From Caulobacterales bacterium (GTDB lineage: Bacteria > Pseudomonadota > Alphaproteobacteria > Caulobacterales > Caulobacteraceae), in assembly GCA_947474395.1 (NCBI GenBank), contig CANJID010000004.1:1-64000 (forward strand): DNA of 64,000 nucleotides. Direction: 5' to 3'. The position numbers and the translations under genes are program-made. Below are positions 16,726 to 25,154 of this stretch, one piece after another. The notes under the pieces were generated by a model. It worked only from the letters and a program-made list of their open reading frames with translations, made no database searches and was not told where the DNA came from. The first letter of the stretch is position 1; each line of letters opens with the position of its first letter.

Positions 16726-17379
16726 TCAGACGAGGCCGCGGCGCTGGGCTTCCAGGGCCGCTTCGGCCCGGGATGCGATGGAGAGCTTCAGGTAGATGGC
16801 CTTCACGTACCCGGCGACGGTGTGGTCGGCGAGCCCCAGCACCCGCGCCGTCTCCGCTACCCTGAGGCCCCGGCCGAGCAGGCCCAGCACCTCGGTCTCA
16901 CGGGGGGTGAGGGCCACGGGCGGTTCGAGGGCGCCGGGACGGGGCGGCAGGGCGCGGAAGTGCTCCATGATGCGCCGGGCGATGGAGGGCGACAGGGGCG
17001 GCTCCCCCGCCTCCATCCGCCGGAGACGGGCGACCGTGGCGTCCGCGTCATGGTCTTTCAGCAGGTAGCCCTGGGCGCCGGCGGCGATGGCGTCGAACAG
17101 GTGCTCGTCGTCGTCGAAGATGGTGGTCACCACGATGACCGCGGCCGGCTGGGCGGCGACCAGGGCGCGGATGAACTCGACCCCGGAGCCGTCGGGCAGG
17201 CCGAGGTCGACCAGGGCCACGACCGCGGCTCCCCCGTCCCGCCGGAGCAGCCACTCCTGCGCCTCGGCCAGGCTTGCGGCCTCAGCCACCGGTACGGCCG
17301 GGAAGGCCGCAGCCATCACCTCGCACATCCAGGCGCGGGTGTCGGGCTGGTCTTCAAGCACCAGGCCGATGCGGTTCAT
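16726..17379 (-). CDS. NarL/LuxR family response regulator
   Basis: A 217-residue response regulator. The N-terminal receiver domain has LEDQP and phosphoacceptor Asp in ALVDLGLPDGSG, with TTIFDDDE and LLKDHD. A C-terminal LuxR helix-turn-helix reads LTPRETEVLGLLGRGLRVAETARVLGLADHTVAGYVKAIYLKL. Its ATG overlaps the kinase stop by four bases, so the upstream histidine kinase is its partner. Target genes are not evident. Confidence 0.92.
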   Translation of the reverse strand: MNRIGLVLEDQPDTRAWMCEVMAAAFPAVPVAEAASLAEAQEWLLRRDGGAAVVALVDLGLPDGSGVEFIRALVAAQPAAVIVVTTIFDDDEHLFDAIAAGAQGYLLKDHDADATVARLRRMEAGEPPLSPSIARRIMEHFRALPPRPGALEPPVALTPRETEVLGLLGRGLRVAETARVLGLADHTVAGYVKAIYLKLSIASRAEAALEAQRRGLV

Positions 17380-19517
17380 ACGGGGACCTCGAGGGGGGCG
17401 AAGGGGATGCGAAGACTGACGGTCAGGCCGGGCCGCCGCTCATGGAAGGCGACCTCGCCGCCGATCTCGCCGAGGCGGCGGCGGACGTTTCGCAGGCCAG
17501 AACCGGTGGGGTCGCCCGGCAGGGCGCCAATGCCATTGTCGGAGACGTCGGATTCCAGGGCCTCCGCCGTGCAGCGGATCCTGACCTCGACCCGGCTGGC
17601 GCCCGCGTGGCGGATCACGTTCGAGACCAGCTCGCGGTGGGCCGAGGCGTAGTGCTTGTAGATGCGGTAGGGCAGGCGGCGCCCCTGCGCGTCATCGGGG
17701 GCGTCCCAATCGAAGGCCAGGCCCGCCCCCTCCAGGCGCTGGGCGGTCTCGTGGCGCAGGTCAGCCAGGACGCGCTCCAGCGGCAGGGCCTCTCCGGTCA
17801 GGCCGCTGACGATGCCGCGGATGTCGGCGATGGCCTCGCGCAGGACCAGCCGCGCCTGGCCCACGTCCGGCTTGTGCAGGCCCGACAGGAGGCGCGCGCC
17901 CACGTCGTCGTGCAGATCCTGGGCGATGCGCTTTCGCTCGGCGCTGGCGCCCTGCTCGTAGGCGGTGCGGCTGGCCTCGGCGTGGCCCATCAGGGCCGAC
18001 AGCTGGCGGGCGAACTGCAGGTGCGAGGGGCCGAACAGGCTCTTGCCGCTCCAGGGATAGCGGACCGTCAGGCTGGGGGCGCCGGCGGTGGGGGGAAAGG
18101 TCATCTCCAGCCCGTCTGGCCCGGCCACCGGGGCGGCGACGGGCCGCTCGGCGGTGATGATCTCCAGGGGATCGAACAGGCGCCGCAGCAGGTCCCGCCA
18201 CCTTTCCGTCCGCTCGGCCGGGGCGCCGCCGAAGGCCACGTCCACCACGGCGCGGAAGAGCTCATGCTCGGGCATCCGCCGCCGCATCACGAGGCGCCGC
18301 CAGAGCAGGTCGCGGAACGGCAGGTAGAGGAAGGCCACGCCCAGCAGCGCGACCCCGAGGGAGAGGCCCCGCCCGAGCCGCAGGGCCAGGATCAGGGCGG
18401 CGTCGAGAGCGATCAACGCCACCGCCGCCCCGGTGAAGAAGAGGATGCGGAAGGCCCACTCGTCGAGCTGGAACAGGCGGTAGCGCCTCAGTCCAAGGGC
18501 GAGGCCGACGTAGATCAGGAGGAAGAAGCCGAAGGTATAGGCCTGGGGCAGGACCGGGACGGCGTCGGCCAGGTGCGGCGCCGCGGTCAGGACGACGTAG
18601 GCGCCGGCCCCGACGATCACCGAGACCCCGAACCAGCGCAGGGCGGCGCGGGCGGCGGGGTCGGTTCTTGTGGCCCGCCACTGGGCGAAGATGGCCGCGA
18701 CGATGAAGGCCATCTCCAGCAGGATCGCCGCGTACATGCCGACCGCCGGGTTCACCGCGGCGTGGATGGAATCCAGCACCAGCCACGCCCCGAACAGCGC
18801 GGCCTGGGCCCACAGCAGCCAGGCCGGGCCGATGCGGCGCGGATAGACCAGGAAGAGACCGATCATGGCCGCGCCGAAGCCCAGGGCGCCCAGGTGGTTG
18901 AGGAGGGAGAGGACCCGCAGCAGCGGTCCCTCCAGGAAGAGCTCACGGGTGGAATAGACCGCCGCCGGGAAGAAGGAGACCACCAGGGCCGCGCCGGAGA
19001 CGGCGAAGAGGCGCGCGCCGGCGTCGGACGGCCGCAGCGACCAGACCCAGCACCCGATCAGGCCCGCGCCGGCGCCGAAGGCCAGCTGCAGCCAGAACAC
19101 CGGGGGCAGGTCCGCGACCGGCCGTTGCGGGGCGGGCGCGACCGTCACGCTCCGTCCCGCCGGGCCGTCGAGGCGCAGGGTCACGGAGCCGGCCCTGGCC
19201 ATCGTCTGCATGGCGTCCTGGCGGGCCATGAAGGCTTCGACGGCCGGGTAGCTGGCCAGGGTGTCGGGCTCCTCGGTCAGGTCTTCGCCCCTAAGGTCGA
19301 CGGGACCGACGGCGAACAGGCGGGCGGGGGCGGGGACCGAGGCGGCGGGGCCGCGCGGGGCGACCCTGTCGACGGTGATCGTGTCCGCCGCGGCGTCGGC
19401 GTGGAGGCGCACCCCCAGCCAGGGCCGGTCCACGGCCGCCCATATGGCCAGCGCGGCGGCCAAGGCGCAGGCCGCCATCCCCGACAACATCAGAACGGCA
19501 GGCGACGCGGTGCGCAA
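17376..19517 (-). CDS. Membrane sensor histidine kinase (HisKA_3 type)
   Basis: A 713-residue kinase. An N-terminal membrane anchor is followed by a PDZ-like periplasmic part (near residues 35-130) and about eight transmembrane segments (roughly 135-400). The dimerisation/phosphoacceptor motif is RIAQDLHDDVGARLLSGLH and an HATPase_c domain ends with HRELVSNVIRHAGASRVEV and SDNGIGALP. Start is TTG 19517 or ATG 19490. The NarL-type regulator overlaps it. The architecture resembles the NarX/DesK group; the signal is unknown. Confidence 0.88.
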   Translation of the reverse strand: MRTASPAVLMLSGMAACALAAALAIWAAVDRPWLGVRLHADAAADTITVDRVAPRGPAASVPAPARLFAVGPVDLRGEDLTEEPDTLASYPAVEAFMARQDAMQTMARAGSVTLRLDGPAGRSVTVAPAPQRPVADLPPVFWLQLAFGAGAGLIGCWVWSLRPSDAGARLFAVSGAALVVSFFPAAVYSTRELFLEGPLLRVLSLLNHLGALGFGAAMIGLFLVYPRRIGPAWLLWAQAALFGAWLVLDSIHAAVNPAVGMYAAILLEMAFIVAAIFAQWRATRTDPAARAALRWFGVSVIVGAGAYVVLTAAPHLADAVPVLPQAYTFGFFLLIYVGLALGLRRYRLFQLDEWAFRILFFTGAAVALIALDAALILALRLGRGLSLGVALLGVAFLYLPFRDLLWRRLVMRRRMPEHELFRAVVDVAFGGAPAERTERWRDLLRRLFDPLEIITAERPVAAPVAGPDGLEMTFPPTAGAPSLTVRYPWSGKSLFGPSHLQFARQLSALMGHAEASRTAYEQGASAERKRIAQDLHDDVGARLLSGLHKPDVGQARLVLREAIADIRGIVSGLTGEALPLERVLADLRHETAQRLEGAGLAFDWDAPDDAQGRRLPYRIYKHYASAHRELVSNVIRHAGASRVEVRIRCTAEALESDVSDNGIGALPGDPTGSGLRNVRRRLGEIGGEVAFHERRPGLTVSLRIPFAPLEVPV

Positions 19518-19671
19518 AAGGCCAAGCTTTGGAAACGGTCAGGGTCCGGGGCATCGTGCAGATAAATCGCGACGCTGGAAAGTGACGGCGATCACCTGAG
19601 GCTCCCGCGCCTTTCCCCCAGGGCTTATCGGCGCTAACAGGACCCGGAGCCCCACTCCCCCGGAGCCTCCC

Positions 19672-20583
19672 ATGCCCGATCTCCATCCCCATGACCTGCG
19701 CGGCCGCGAACTGGCCGAGGGCATCGTCGCCGAGGTGCGCCGGGCGACCGACGAACTGGCGGGCTCGGGCTGGAAGGCCAAGCTGGTCTCGGTGACGGTG
19801 GGCGACACCTCGGCGGTGGAGGTCTACGTCCGCAACCAGAAGCGCTGGGCCGAGCGCGCCGGCATCGGCTTCGAGGAGCGCAACTTCCCGGAGACCATCA
19901 CCCACGAGGAGCTGGAGGCGTCCCTGCACGCCATGAACGCGGACCCCCGCGTCACCGGGGTGATCATCCAGCGGCCGGTGCCCAAGCACATCCCGCTGCG
20001 CGTGCTGCAGACCGCCGTCGGGCCGATGAAGGACGTCGAGGGCATGCACCCCGCCTCGATCGGCAACATCGTCTACAACCAACTCGACCTCGCCCCCTGC
20101 ACCGCCGCCGCCTCGGTGGAGCTGCTCAAGGCCACCGGCCTGAAACTGGAGGGGCTGGAGGTGGTGGTGGTCGGCCACTCCGAGATCGTCGGCAAGCCGA
20201 TCGCCTTCATGCTCATGGGCGCGGGGGCCACGGTCACGGTCTGCCACCACATGACCCGCTCGGTCGCCATCCACACCCGCCGCGCCGACGCCCTGTTCGT
20301 GGCGGTGGGCCGGCCCAAGCTGATCACCGGCGACATGGTCAAGCCGGGGGCCGCGGTGATCGACATCGGCATCAACACCATCGCCGAGGCCGACGGGACG
20401 ACCCGCATCGTCGGTGACGTGGATTACGACTCGGTCAAGGACGTGGCCTCCTGGATCACGCCGGTGCCGGGGGGCGTCGGGCCGGTGACGGTGGCGATCC
20501 TGATGCGCAACACCCTGGCGGCGCTGCGCCGTCACAAGGCCCGCTACGAGGCGGCCTTCCGCGCCGTCAACGAGCAGGGGTGA
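19672..20583 (+). CDS. folD: Methylenetetrahydrofolate dehydrogenase/cyclohydrolase
   Basis: A 303-residue bifunctional enzyme that oxidises methylene-THF to methenyl-THF and hydrolyses it to formyl-THF. It shows the VEVYVRNQKRWAERAGIG region with the catalytic Lys, a conserved QRPVPKHI loop, VVVGHSEIVGKPIAFML and the C-terminal signature PVPGGVGPVTVAILMRNTL. Family length is normal. It complements the thyA/folA folate genes elsewhere in the window. Its 3' end overlaps the opposing transporter gene by 17 bases. Confidence 0.96.
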   Translation: MPDLHPHDLRGRELAEGIVAEVRRATDELAGSGWKAKLVSVTVGDTSAVEVYVRNQKRWAERAGIGFEERNFPETITHEELEASLHAMNADPRVTGVIIQRPVPKHIPLRVLQTAVGPMKDVEGMHPASIGNIVYNQLDLAPCTAAASVELLKATGLKLEGLEVVVVGHSEIVGKPIAFMLMGAGATVTVCHHMTRSVAIHTRRADALFVAVGRPKLITGDMVKPGAAVIDIGINTIAEADGTTRIVGDVDYDSVKDVASWITPVPGGVGPVTVAILMRNTLAALRRHKARYEAAFRAVNEQG

Positions 20584-21493
20584 GGCTGATCCCCCGCCGG
20601 GTTTCGCGGTGGAGGATGTAGAGGCTGGAGCCTACGATCACGAGTGCGCCGGCGACGGTGGTCCAGCGGGGCAGCTCGCCCCAGGCGAAGAAGCCGATGG
20701 CCCCCGCCCAGATCAGCTGGGTGTAGTCGAAAGGGGCGATGATCGAGACCGGCGCCGAGCGGATCGCCTCGGTCATCAGGAGTTGCCCCACGCCGCCCAC
20801 GAGGCCCGTGCAGGCCAGGACCAGCAGGGTGGTCAGGTCGGGCTGGACCCAGGTGAAGGGCAGGAACACCGCCGAGGCCAGGGTGCAGGCGAGGGTGAAA
20901 TAGAAGGCGATGGTCGGCCCGGGCTCGGTCGCCGCGATCTGGCGCACGGTGACGGTGGCCAGCGCCGAACAGCAGGCGGCGCCGAGGCCGAACAGCGCCC
21001 CGACGGCCACCAGTTGCTGCGGGCTGGGGCGCAGCATGACGACCACCCCGACGAAGCCTATGGCCACCGCCAGCCAGCGCTGGTTCCCCACCTTCTCCTT
21101 CAGCACGGCGGCCGACAGGAAGGTCGCGAAGAGGGGGGCGGAGAAGTTGATCGCCGTCGCCTCGCTCAGCGGCAGGAGCGAGAGCGAGGTGAAGAGACAG
21201 ACCATGGAGGTCAGGCCGATGACCGCCCGGATCAGGTGAGCCACCGGCCGTGCCGTCGCCAGGATGCAGAAGCCGGTCCTGGCGGCCATGTAGGCGCCGA
21301 TGGGAACGAAGGCGAACAGGCTGCGGAAGAAGATCACCTGCACCACCGGGATGTGCTGGTCGGCGGCCATCCGCACCAGGGCGTTCATGATGGTGAAGGC
21401 CAGGACCGAGCCCAGGCGGAAGGTCACGCCCCGGGCGATCCTGTGATGCGGGCGGCCGGGCGTCGGGGCGGGGGTGGGCGAGTCGGCGGCCAT
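20567..21493 (-). CDS. DMT/EamA family transporter
   Basis: A 308-residue inner-membrane protein with ten predicted transmembrane helices and two EamA repeats. The first repeat includes VIFFRSLFAFVPIGAY and LSEATAINFSAPLFATFLSAAVLKEKV; the second includes SIIAPFDYTQLIWAGAIGFFAWGE. It probably exports a metabolite such as an amino acid or drug; the substrate is unknown. ATG 21493 leaves seven bases to the upstream YjbR stop, so the two are probably cotranscribed. Confidence 0.88.
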   Translation of the reverse strand: MAADSPTPAPTPGRPHHRIARGVTFRLGSVLAFTIMNALVRMAADQHIPVVQVIFFRSLFAFVPIGAYMAARTGFCILATARPVAHLIRAVIGLTSMVCLFTSLSLLPLSEATAINFSAPLFATFLSAAVLKEKVGNQRWLAVAIGFVGVVVMLRPSPQQLVAVGALFGLGAACCSALATVTVRQIAATEPGPTIAFYFTLACTLASAVFLPFTWVQPDLTTLLVLACTGLVGGVGQLLMTEAIRSAPVSIIAPFDYTQLIWAGAIGFFAWGELPRWTTVAGALVIVGSSLYILHRETRRGISLTPAR

Positions 21494-21500
21494 GGACGAG

Positions 21501-21848
21501 CTATAGCCCGGCGCCTTCCCCTGCCTCCAGCGCCCGTATCGCCCGCTTCGGCGCGACCGTCTCCCAGGCTTCCCGGACGAGGGCGGCGAGTTCGGCCTCG
21601 TCCACGGTCTCGATCGCAAGATCGCTCCAGTACCCCATGGCCACCTTGCAGCGCCGGAAGGTCTCGGGCCGAAGATCGAACAGGATCTCCTGGTGATGCC
21701 GGTCGAGCTTCAGGATCACCCGTTCGCCCCAGTGGACGGCGAAGGTCCTGCCGTTTGCCTGCAGCGCCAGCGCCCCGTCCGGCTGCACGATCTCGGCCAC
21801 CTCCGGCAAGCGCAGGGCCAGGCGGCGCAGGTCGTCGAAGCTGGGCAT
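21501..21848 (-). CDS. MmcQ/YjbR family protein
   Basis: A 115-residue protein of the MmcQ/YjbR (DUF419) family with the double-wing fold. Visible are the LRRLALRLPEVAEI start, a central FAVHW and VILKLDRHHQEILF, and ending DEAELAALVREAW. DNA binding has been suggested for the fold. It precedes the DMT transporter by seven bases. Physiological role unknown. Confidence 0.85.
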   Translation of the reverse strand: MPSFDDLRRLALRLPEVAEIVQPDGALALQANGRTFAVHWGERVILKLDRHHQEILFDLRPETFRRCKVAMGYWSDLAIETVDEAELAALVREAWETVAPKRAIRALEAGEGAGL

Positions 21849-21965
21849 GTCGACGCTCCCCCGCGGCGGGCCCTCGACCGATCCTAACCCGAATCCGCTC
21901 GCGTTGACCCTCCCGGCCCCGGAGCCTAGCGTCGCTCGATAGAGCCGGACCCGGGAGTAGCGAGA

Positions 21966-22784
21966 ATGTCGGCAGTGCTGGAAGCGGGCGCCGAGGCGGG
22001 CGTGAAGGTGATGCTGAACTACGTCCACCCGAGTTCGGCGGGGAAGATCCACTACCAGTTCAACATGGGCGACTCGACGCTGGTGTTCGACCCGCACGAG
22101 GTTCGGGTCCACGATGGCCGCGCCCGCGACTGGGATCTGGAAACCGACGCCCTGGCCCTGGTCCGCAGCCCCGCGCCCGACATCGACTACTACGACGAGG
22201 ACGAGGCCAAGCGGGTCTACTGGCCGCAGACCGTCGCGATGCTGAAAGAACTCACCGGCGCCGACCATGTGGTGATGTTCAACGGCGTCGCCCGCACCGA
22301 GGGGGAGAACCCCCGGTCCGCCCGCGCTCCGGCCCGCAATCCGCACGTCGATTTCAACGAGGCCTCCTACCACATCTTCGCCTGCGAGGCCTTGGGCGAG
22401 GAGGAGGCGGAGCGGCGGCTGAAGGGCCGCTTCATGGGCGTCAACATCTGGCGCCCGATCAAGACGGTGGAGGCGACTCCGCTGGCCCTGTGCCAATCGT
22501 CGACGGTCGCGCCCGAGGACCTGATCCAGGGCATGCTCGCCAAGGCCAAGGGCGAGCCCCTGTCGCCCGTGCAGGGCTACAACCTCGCCCACAACCCGGC
22601 GCACCGCTGGTGGTATTTCCCGCGCCTGAAGCCCGACGAGGCCCTGGTGTTCAAGATCTGCGACAGCGACCACAGCCGCTCGCAGTGGACCCCGCACACG
22701 GCCATCGACGACCCCACCGTGCGCGCGGGCGCCCCGCCCCGCGAAAGCTACGAGTGCCGGGCGATCTGCTTCTGGAATCCGTAG
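21966..22784 (+). CDS. CmcJ/NvfI family oxidoreductase, copy 1
   Basis: A 272-residue member of the CmcJ/NvfI (AsaB-like) family. It shows HVDFNEASYHIF (possible HxD metal site), NIWRPIKTVEATPLALC, and the hallmark YNLAHNPAHRWWYFPRLKPDEALVFKICDS near residues 205-240. Related fungal and bacterial proteins act as 2-oxoglutarate/iron oxygenase-like hydroxylases or desaturases in cephamycin and meroterpenoid pathways. It stands alone between the YjbR gene and the SRPBCC gene. The second copy lies at 40184. Confidence 0.85.
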   Translation: MSAVLEAGAEAGVKVMLNYVHPSSAGKIHYQFNMGDSTLVFDPHEVRVHDGRARDWDLETDALALVRSPAPDIDYYDEDEAKRVYWPQTVAMLKELTGADHVVMFNGVARTEGENPRSARAPARNPHVDFNEASYHIFACEALGEEEAERRLKGRFMGVNIWRPIKTVEATPLALCQSSTVAPEDLIQGMLAKAKGEPLSPVQGYNLAHNPAHRWWYFPRLKPDEALVFKICDSDHSRSQWTPHTAIDDPTVRAGAPPRESYECRAICFWNP

Positions 22785-22792
22785 GGCTCGCG

Positions 22793-23203
22793 TCAGTCCG
22801 GCCGCGCCAGGACCTGCTCCAGGCTCGAGAAGAACCGCGGCCAGCCGGTCTGTGCGCCGCGGTAGGCCTGCTCCTGATCGGTGCGGAAGCCCGCCTGCTC
22901 CATCCGCAGACGCGTTCCGGCGCTCGTCGGGGTCAGGGTCCAGGTGACGACGCTTTCGAGGCCATAGGCAGCCCAGGTGTAGGACAGCGTGCGGTTCGGC
23001 TCGACCGCCGTCACCCGGCAATCGACCGAGCCCCAGTCGGCAGTGAACTTGAAGCCGTGGCCCACCACGGCTGCGAAGTCGCTCTTCATCAGCCACGCTT
23101 CGATCAGGTGCGGCTGGGTGAGCGCGCGCCAGACCTTTTCAGGCGGAAAGGCCAGGTCCCGCTCGACCACCACGGAACGGGTTTCGGTCGCCGTATCGGT
23201 CAT
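22793..23203 (-). CDS. SRPBCC/AHSA1 domain protein
   Basis: A 136-residue START-like protein of the activator of Hsp90 homologue-1 type. The pattern FPPEKVWRALTQPHLIEAWL and VTWTLTPTSAGTRLRMEQAGF with the terminal WPRFFSSLEQVL is diagnostic. It overlaps the ArsR-type regulator gene by four bases. Such pairs are common in Alphaproteobacteria, with the SRPBCC protein proposed to bind a small hydrophobic ligand. Confidence 0.9.
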   Translation of the reverse strand: MTDTATETRSVVVERDLAFPPEKVWRALTQPHLIEAWLMKSDFAAVVGHGFKFTADWGSVDCRVTAVEPNRTLSYTWAAYGLESVVTWTLTPTSAGTRLRMEQAGFRTDQEQAYRGAQTGWPRFFSSLEQVLARPD

Positions 23204-23523
23204 TGGTCCATCCTCTTGAGCACGTCTTCCAGGTCGTCGAACCGGCTTTCCCAGAACCCGGCCATCTGGCTGGTCCAGTCGAACAGCAGGGCCAGTCCCT
23301 CGATCTGGGCGCTGTAGTGGGTCTGGCGGCCCTCGTGCCGGTCGCTCACCAGCCCGGCCTGCCGCAGAACCGCCAGATGTTTGGAGACCGCGGGCTGCGA
23401 GACTCCGGCCTCGGCCGTCAGGGCGCCGACCGTCTGCTCACCGTCGCGGCACAGCCGTTCAAACAGCGCCCGACGGGTCGGATCGGCTAGGCTTCTGAAA
23501 AGTTCATCCTGAGCGCTGGCCAT
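23200..23523 (-). CDS. ArsR family winged-helix regulator
   Basis: A 107-residue ArsR/SmtB-fold repressor. LADPTRRALFERLCRDGEQTVGALTAEAGVSQPAVSKHLAVLRQAGLVSDRHEGRQTHY covers the HTH and wing. No Cys-rich metal site (one Cys at residue 25), so it is probably not a metal sensor. It overlaps the SRPBCC gene (ATGA). Two inverted repeats lie just upstream at 23533-23574 and are likely operators for autoregulation. Confidence 0.9.
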   Translation of the reverse strand: MASAQDELFRSLADPTRRALFERLCRDGEQTVGALTAEAGVSQPAVSKHLAVLRQAGLVSDRHEGRQTHYSAQIEGLALLFDWTSQMAGFWESRFDDLEDVLKRMDQ

Positions 23524-23532
23524 GTGTAATCG

Positions 23533-23548
23533 ATAACCATTTGGCTAT
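23533..23548. promoter_or_regulatory. Inverted repeat upstream of the arsR-type gene
   Basis: ATAACCA (23533-23539) and TGGCTAT (23542-23548) are inverted copies with one mismatch and two spacer bases. It lies ten bases from the regulator start, so binding would block its transcription or initiation. Confidence 0.55.
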
Positions 23549-23556
23549 TAATTACG

Positions 23557-23574
23557 CATAACTCATCAGTTATG
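23557..23574. promoter_or_regulatory. Perfect inverted repeat, candidate ArsR operator
   Basis: CATAACT at 23557-23563 and AGTTATG at 23568-23574 form a perfect 7-bp inverted repeat with a four-base spacer, AT-rich amid GC-rich surroundings. Together with the neighbouring repeat it makes a double-operator pattern between the arsR gene and the downstream end of the cupin gene. Confidence 0.6.
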
Positions 23575-23588
23575 GAAATGTCAAGCCG

Positions 23589-24032
23589 TTAGCCGCCTTT
23601 CGCCCACGTCGTCAGGCTGAAGTCCTTGGGGACGCGGATGAAGAGGTTGGTCACCGGGGTCAGGACGCGGGTGATGTGGCCCTTGCCGACGGCGTCCTCC
23701 AGGAACACCAGGTCGCCCGGCCCGATGGTCCGCTTGGCGCCGGTGGAGACCTCGACCTCGAGCGTGCCGGTCATGTTGATGGTGAACTGCGGCTGCGGGA
23801 CATTGTGCCAGGAGGGCGTGCTCGGCTTGTAGGGGTTGGCGGTCATGGTCTGCACCGGCAGGGCCTTGGCCGTATCGGAGATGGTCAGGACCTCGACGTG
23901 GGATTCCCCGTCGGGCGTGTTGTAGACGTGGATCACCCGCGCATGGCCGTCCGAGGCGGTGTCCGCCGCCAGGGCCGCGCCGCCCGTCGCCAGGGCCATG
24001 GCGCCCGCCAGGCCGATCAGAACACGCTTCAT
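23589..24032 (-). CDS. Secreted cupin-domain protein
   Basis: A 147-residue protein with a signal peptide ending at LAADTA. ATG 24032 is preceded by AGGAGG. The rest is a cupin-like beta-barrel: a HARVIHVYNTPDGESHVEVL strand, then PQFTINMTGTLEVEVSTGAKRTIGPGDLVFLEDAVGKGHIT with the final HxT. Only some metal ligands are evident (His in SHVE and GKGH). About half of its sequence matches the protein encoded at 24224. Function unknown. Confidence 0.82.
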   Translation of the reverse strand: MKRVLIGLAGAMALATGGAALAADTASDGHARVIHVYNTPDGESHVEVLTISDTAKALPVQTMTANPYKPSTPSWHNVPQPQFTINMTGTLEVEVSTGAKRTIGPGDLVFLEDAVGKGHITRVLTPVTNLFIRVPKDFSLTTWAKGG

Positions 24033-24085
24033 CGGTTTCCTCCTTATGGTTGGCCTCACTGTGGCGCCGACGGGGCGGACAGCCA

Positions 24086-24214
24086 ACTCTGCCCCCTACG
24101 GGGGAAGTACGCCCGAAGGGCGGGAAGGGGGACCCGCTATCCGGGGGAGTCGCGCCCTTCAGCCCCCTTCGTCACGCCGTTCGGCGTGACACTTCCCCCA
24201 GAGGGGGCAGAGTG
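24086..24214. repeat. Intergenic inverted-repeat element
   Basis: The outer arms (ACTCTGCCCCC... at 24086 and ...GGGGGCAGAGT ending at 24214) are inverted copies, and a second pair GTCACGCCG/CGGCGTGAC (24173-24192) nests inside. The whole 129-base stretch lies between two cupin genes and encodes no protein. It has the appearance of a short dispersed element of the kind common in Caulobacterales genomes. Confidence 0.7.
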
Positions 24215-24223
24215 GCGGGGCGC

Positions 24224-24613
24224 TCAGCCGCCCTTCGCCCACGCCAGGACGTCGAAGTCGTCCGGCACGCGGATGAAGAGGTTGGTCACCGGCTCGATCA
24301 TCTTGGTCAGGTGGCCCTTGCCGACCGTGTCCTCCACATAGACGAGGTCGCCGGGGCCGAACCGGCGCTGGGTCCCGTCTGAGACCGAGGTCTCCACCAC
24401 GCCGGCGAGGTGGGCGATGAACTGCTTGCGCGGCGCGGTGTGCCAGTCGACCGTCGAGGGCTTGTAGCTCGAGGCGATCACGGCGGCCGAGGGGATGGCC
24501 GCGCCGGCGACGATGGTGACCTGCTGCATGTGGGTCTCGCCGTCCGGCGTCGCATAGATCCGGGTCAGGCTGAGATCGCCGCCATCCAGCGGCATGTGGT
24601 TCACCATCGACAC
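24224..24613 (-). CDS. Cupin-domain protein, paralogue
   Basis: A 129-residue protein closely related to the cupin at 23589 (shared IYATPDGETHMQQVTI, PGDLVYVEDTVGKGHLTKM and NLFIRVPDDFDVLAWAKGG ends) but without a signal peptide, so cytoplasmic. The two arose by duplication and then a repeat element was placed between them. Function unknown. Confidence 0.82.
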   Translation of the reverse strand: MSMVNHMPLDGGDLSLTRIYATPDGETHMQQVTIVAGAAIPSAAVIASSYKPSTVDWHTAPRKQFIAHLAGVVETSVSDGTQRRFGPGDLVYVEDTVGKGHLTKMIEPVTNLFIRVPDDFDVLAWAKGG

Positions 24614-24623
24614 GTCTCCCCCA

Positions 24624-24672
24624 GAGCCCTTTAGGGTCAGATGGAATCATCTGACCCGTTCAAAAGGGCTCT
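24624..24672. terminator. Nested stem-loops downstream of the DUF983 gene
   Basis: An outer arm AGAGCCCTTT pairs with AAAGGGCTCT, and inside it GGGTCAGATG and CATCTGACCC form a perfect 10-bp stem with a four-base loop (24635-24658). It lies between the DUF983 gene and the cupin gene, both leftward. Terminator or processing signal is plausible. Confidence 0.5.
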
Positions 24673-24684
24673 AATTCAAACATT

Positions 24685-24734
24685 AGAGCGCGTTCGAGTG
24701 GCGAAACCGCTCACACTTTCGCCTAACGCGCTCT
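24685..24734. repeat. Dispersed palindromic element, copy 1
   Basis: AGAGCGCGTT and AACGCGCTCT are inverted ends; within them GGCGAAA and TTTCGCC pair around an asymmetric CCGCTCACAC centre. The same sequence recurs at 34076 and 62001. A further 7-bp stem CTCTAAT/ATTAGAG abuts it. Confidence 0.8.
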
Positions 24735-24776
24735 TGTCTCGTCGGGGGCGACAGTGGCGCCTCGGCGATCCGGCGG

Positions 24777-25148
24777 CTAGGTGTGCTCGGAGATGCGACG
24801 GCTCCACATGAAGCCGATCAAGGCGCCCTTGATGAAGGGCAGCACGGTCAGGGTGATCAGGGCCAGCAGCGGCAGGGTGAGGACGGCCGTCAGGAACGGA
24901 GGCCACGTCCAGATGAAGGACATGAAGAGCAGCGGCGCGACCACAAGGTGCCCGACCAGCAGGATAGTGAAGTAGGCGGGCCCATCGTCGGCGCGATAGA
25001 CGCTGTTGCGGTGGCCGCACACCGCGCAGGTGGGCTCGACCTTGAGGTAGCCGGCGAACAGCTTGCCGTCCCCGCAGTTGGGGCACTGCCGCCTGAACCC
25101 GCGCTTGAAGCCGGTCGCGACCGACCGCTCGCCCTCACCCGACGCCAT
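24777..25148 (-). CDS. DUF983 family membrane protein
   Basis: A 123-residue protein. CPNCG and CAVCG (residues 22-26 and 41-45) form a zinc ribbon typical of DUF983, followed by DDGPAYFTIL and two transmembrane helices. It follows the EF-hand lipoprotein gene by six bases. Function of DUF983 unknown; often found near cytochrome oxidase assembly genes. Confidence 0.9.
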   Translation of the reverse strand: MASGEGERSVATGFKRGFRRQCPNCGDGKLFAGYLKVEPTCAVCGHRNSVYRADDGPAYFTILLVGHLVVAPLLFMSFIWTWPPFLTAVLTLPLLALITLTVLPFIKGALIGFMWSRRISEHT

Positions 25149-25154
25149 ATCCGC

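Noticed and set aside
17274-19565. A 763-residue rightward frame opposite the histidine kinase
   Set aside because: Composition is repetitive Gln/Gly/Arg; the opposite strand carries complete kinase motifs, so this is a shadow frame.
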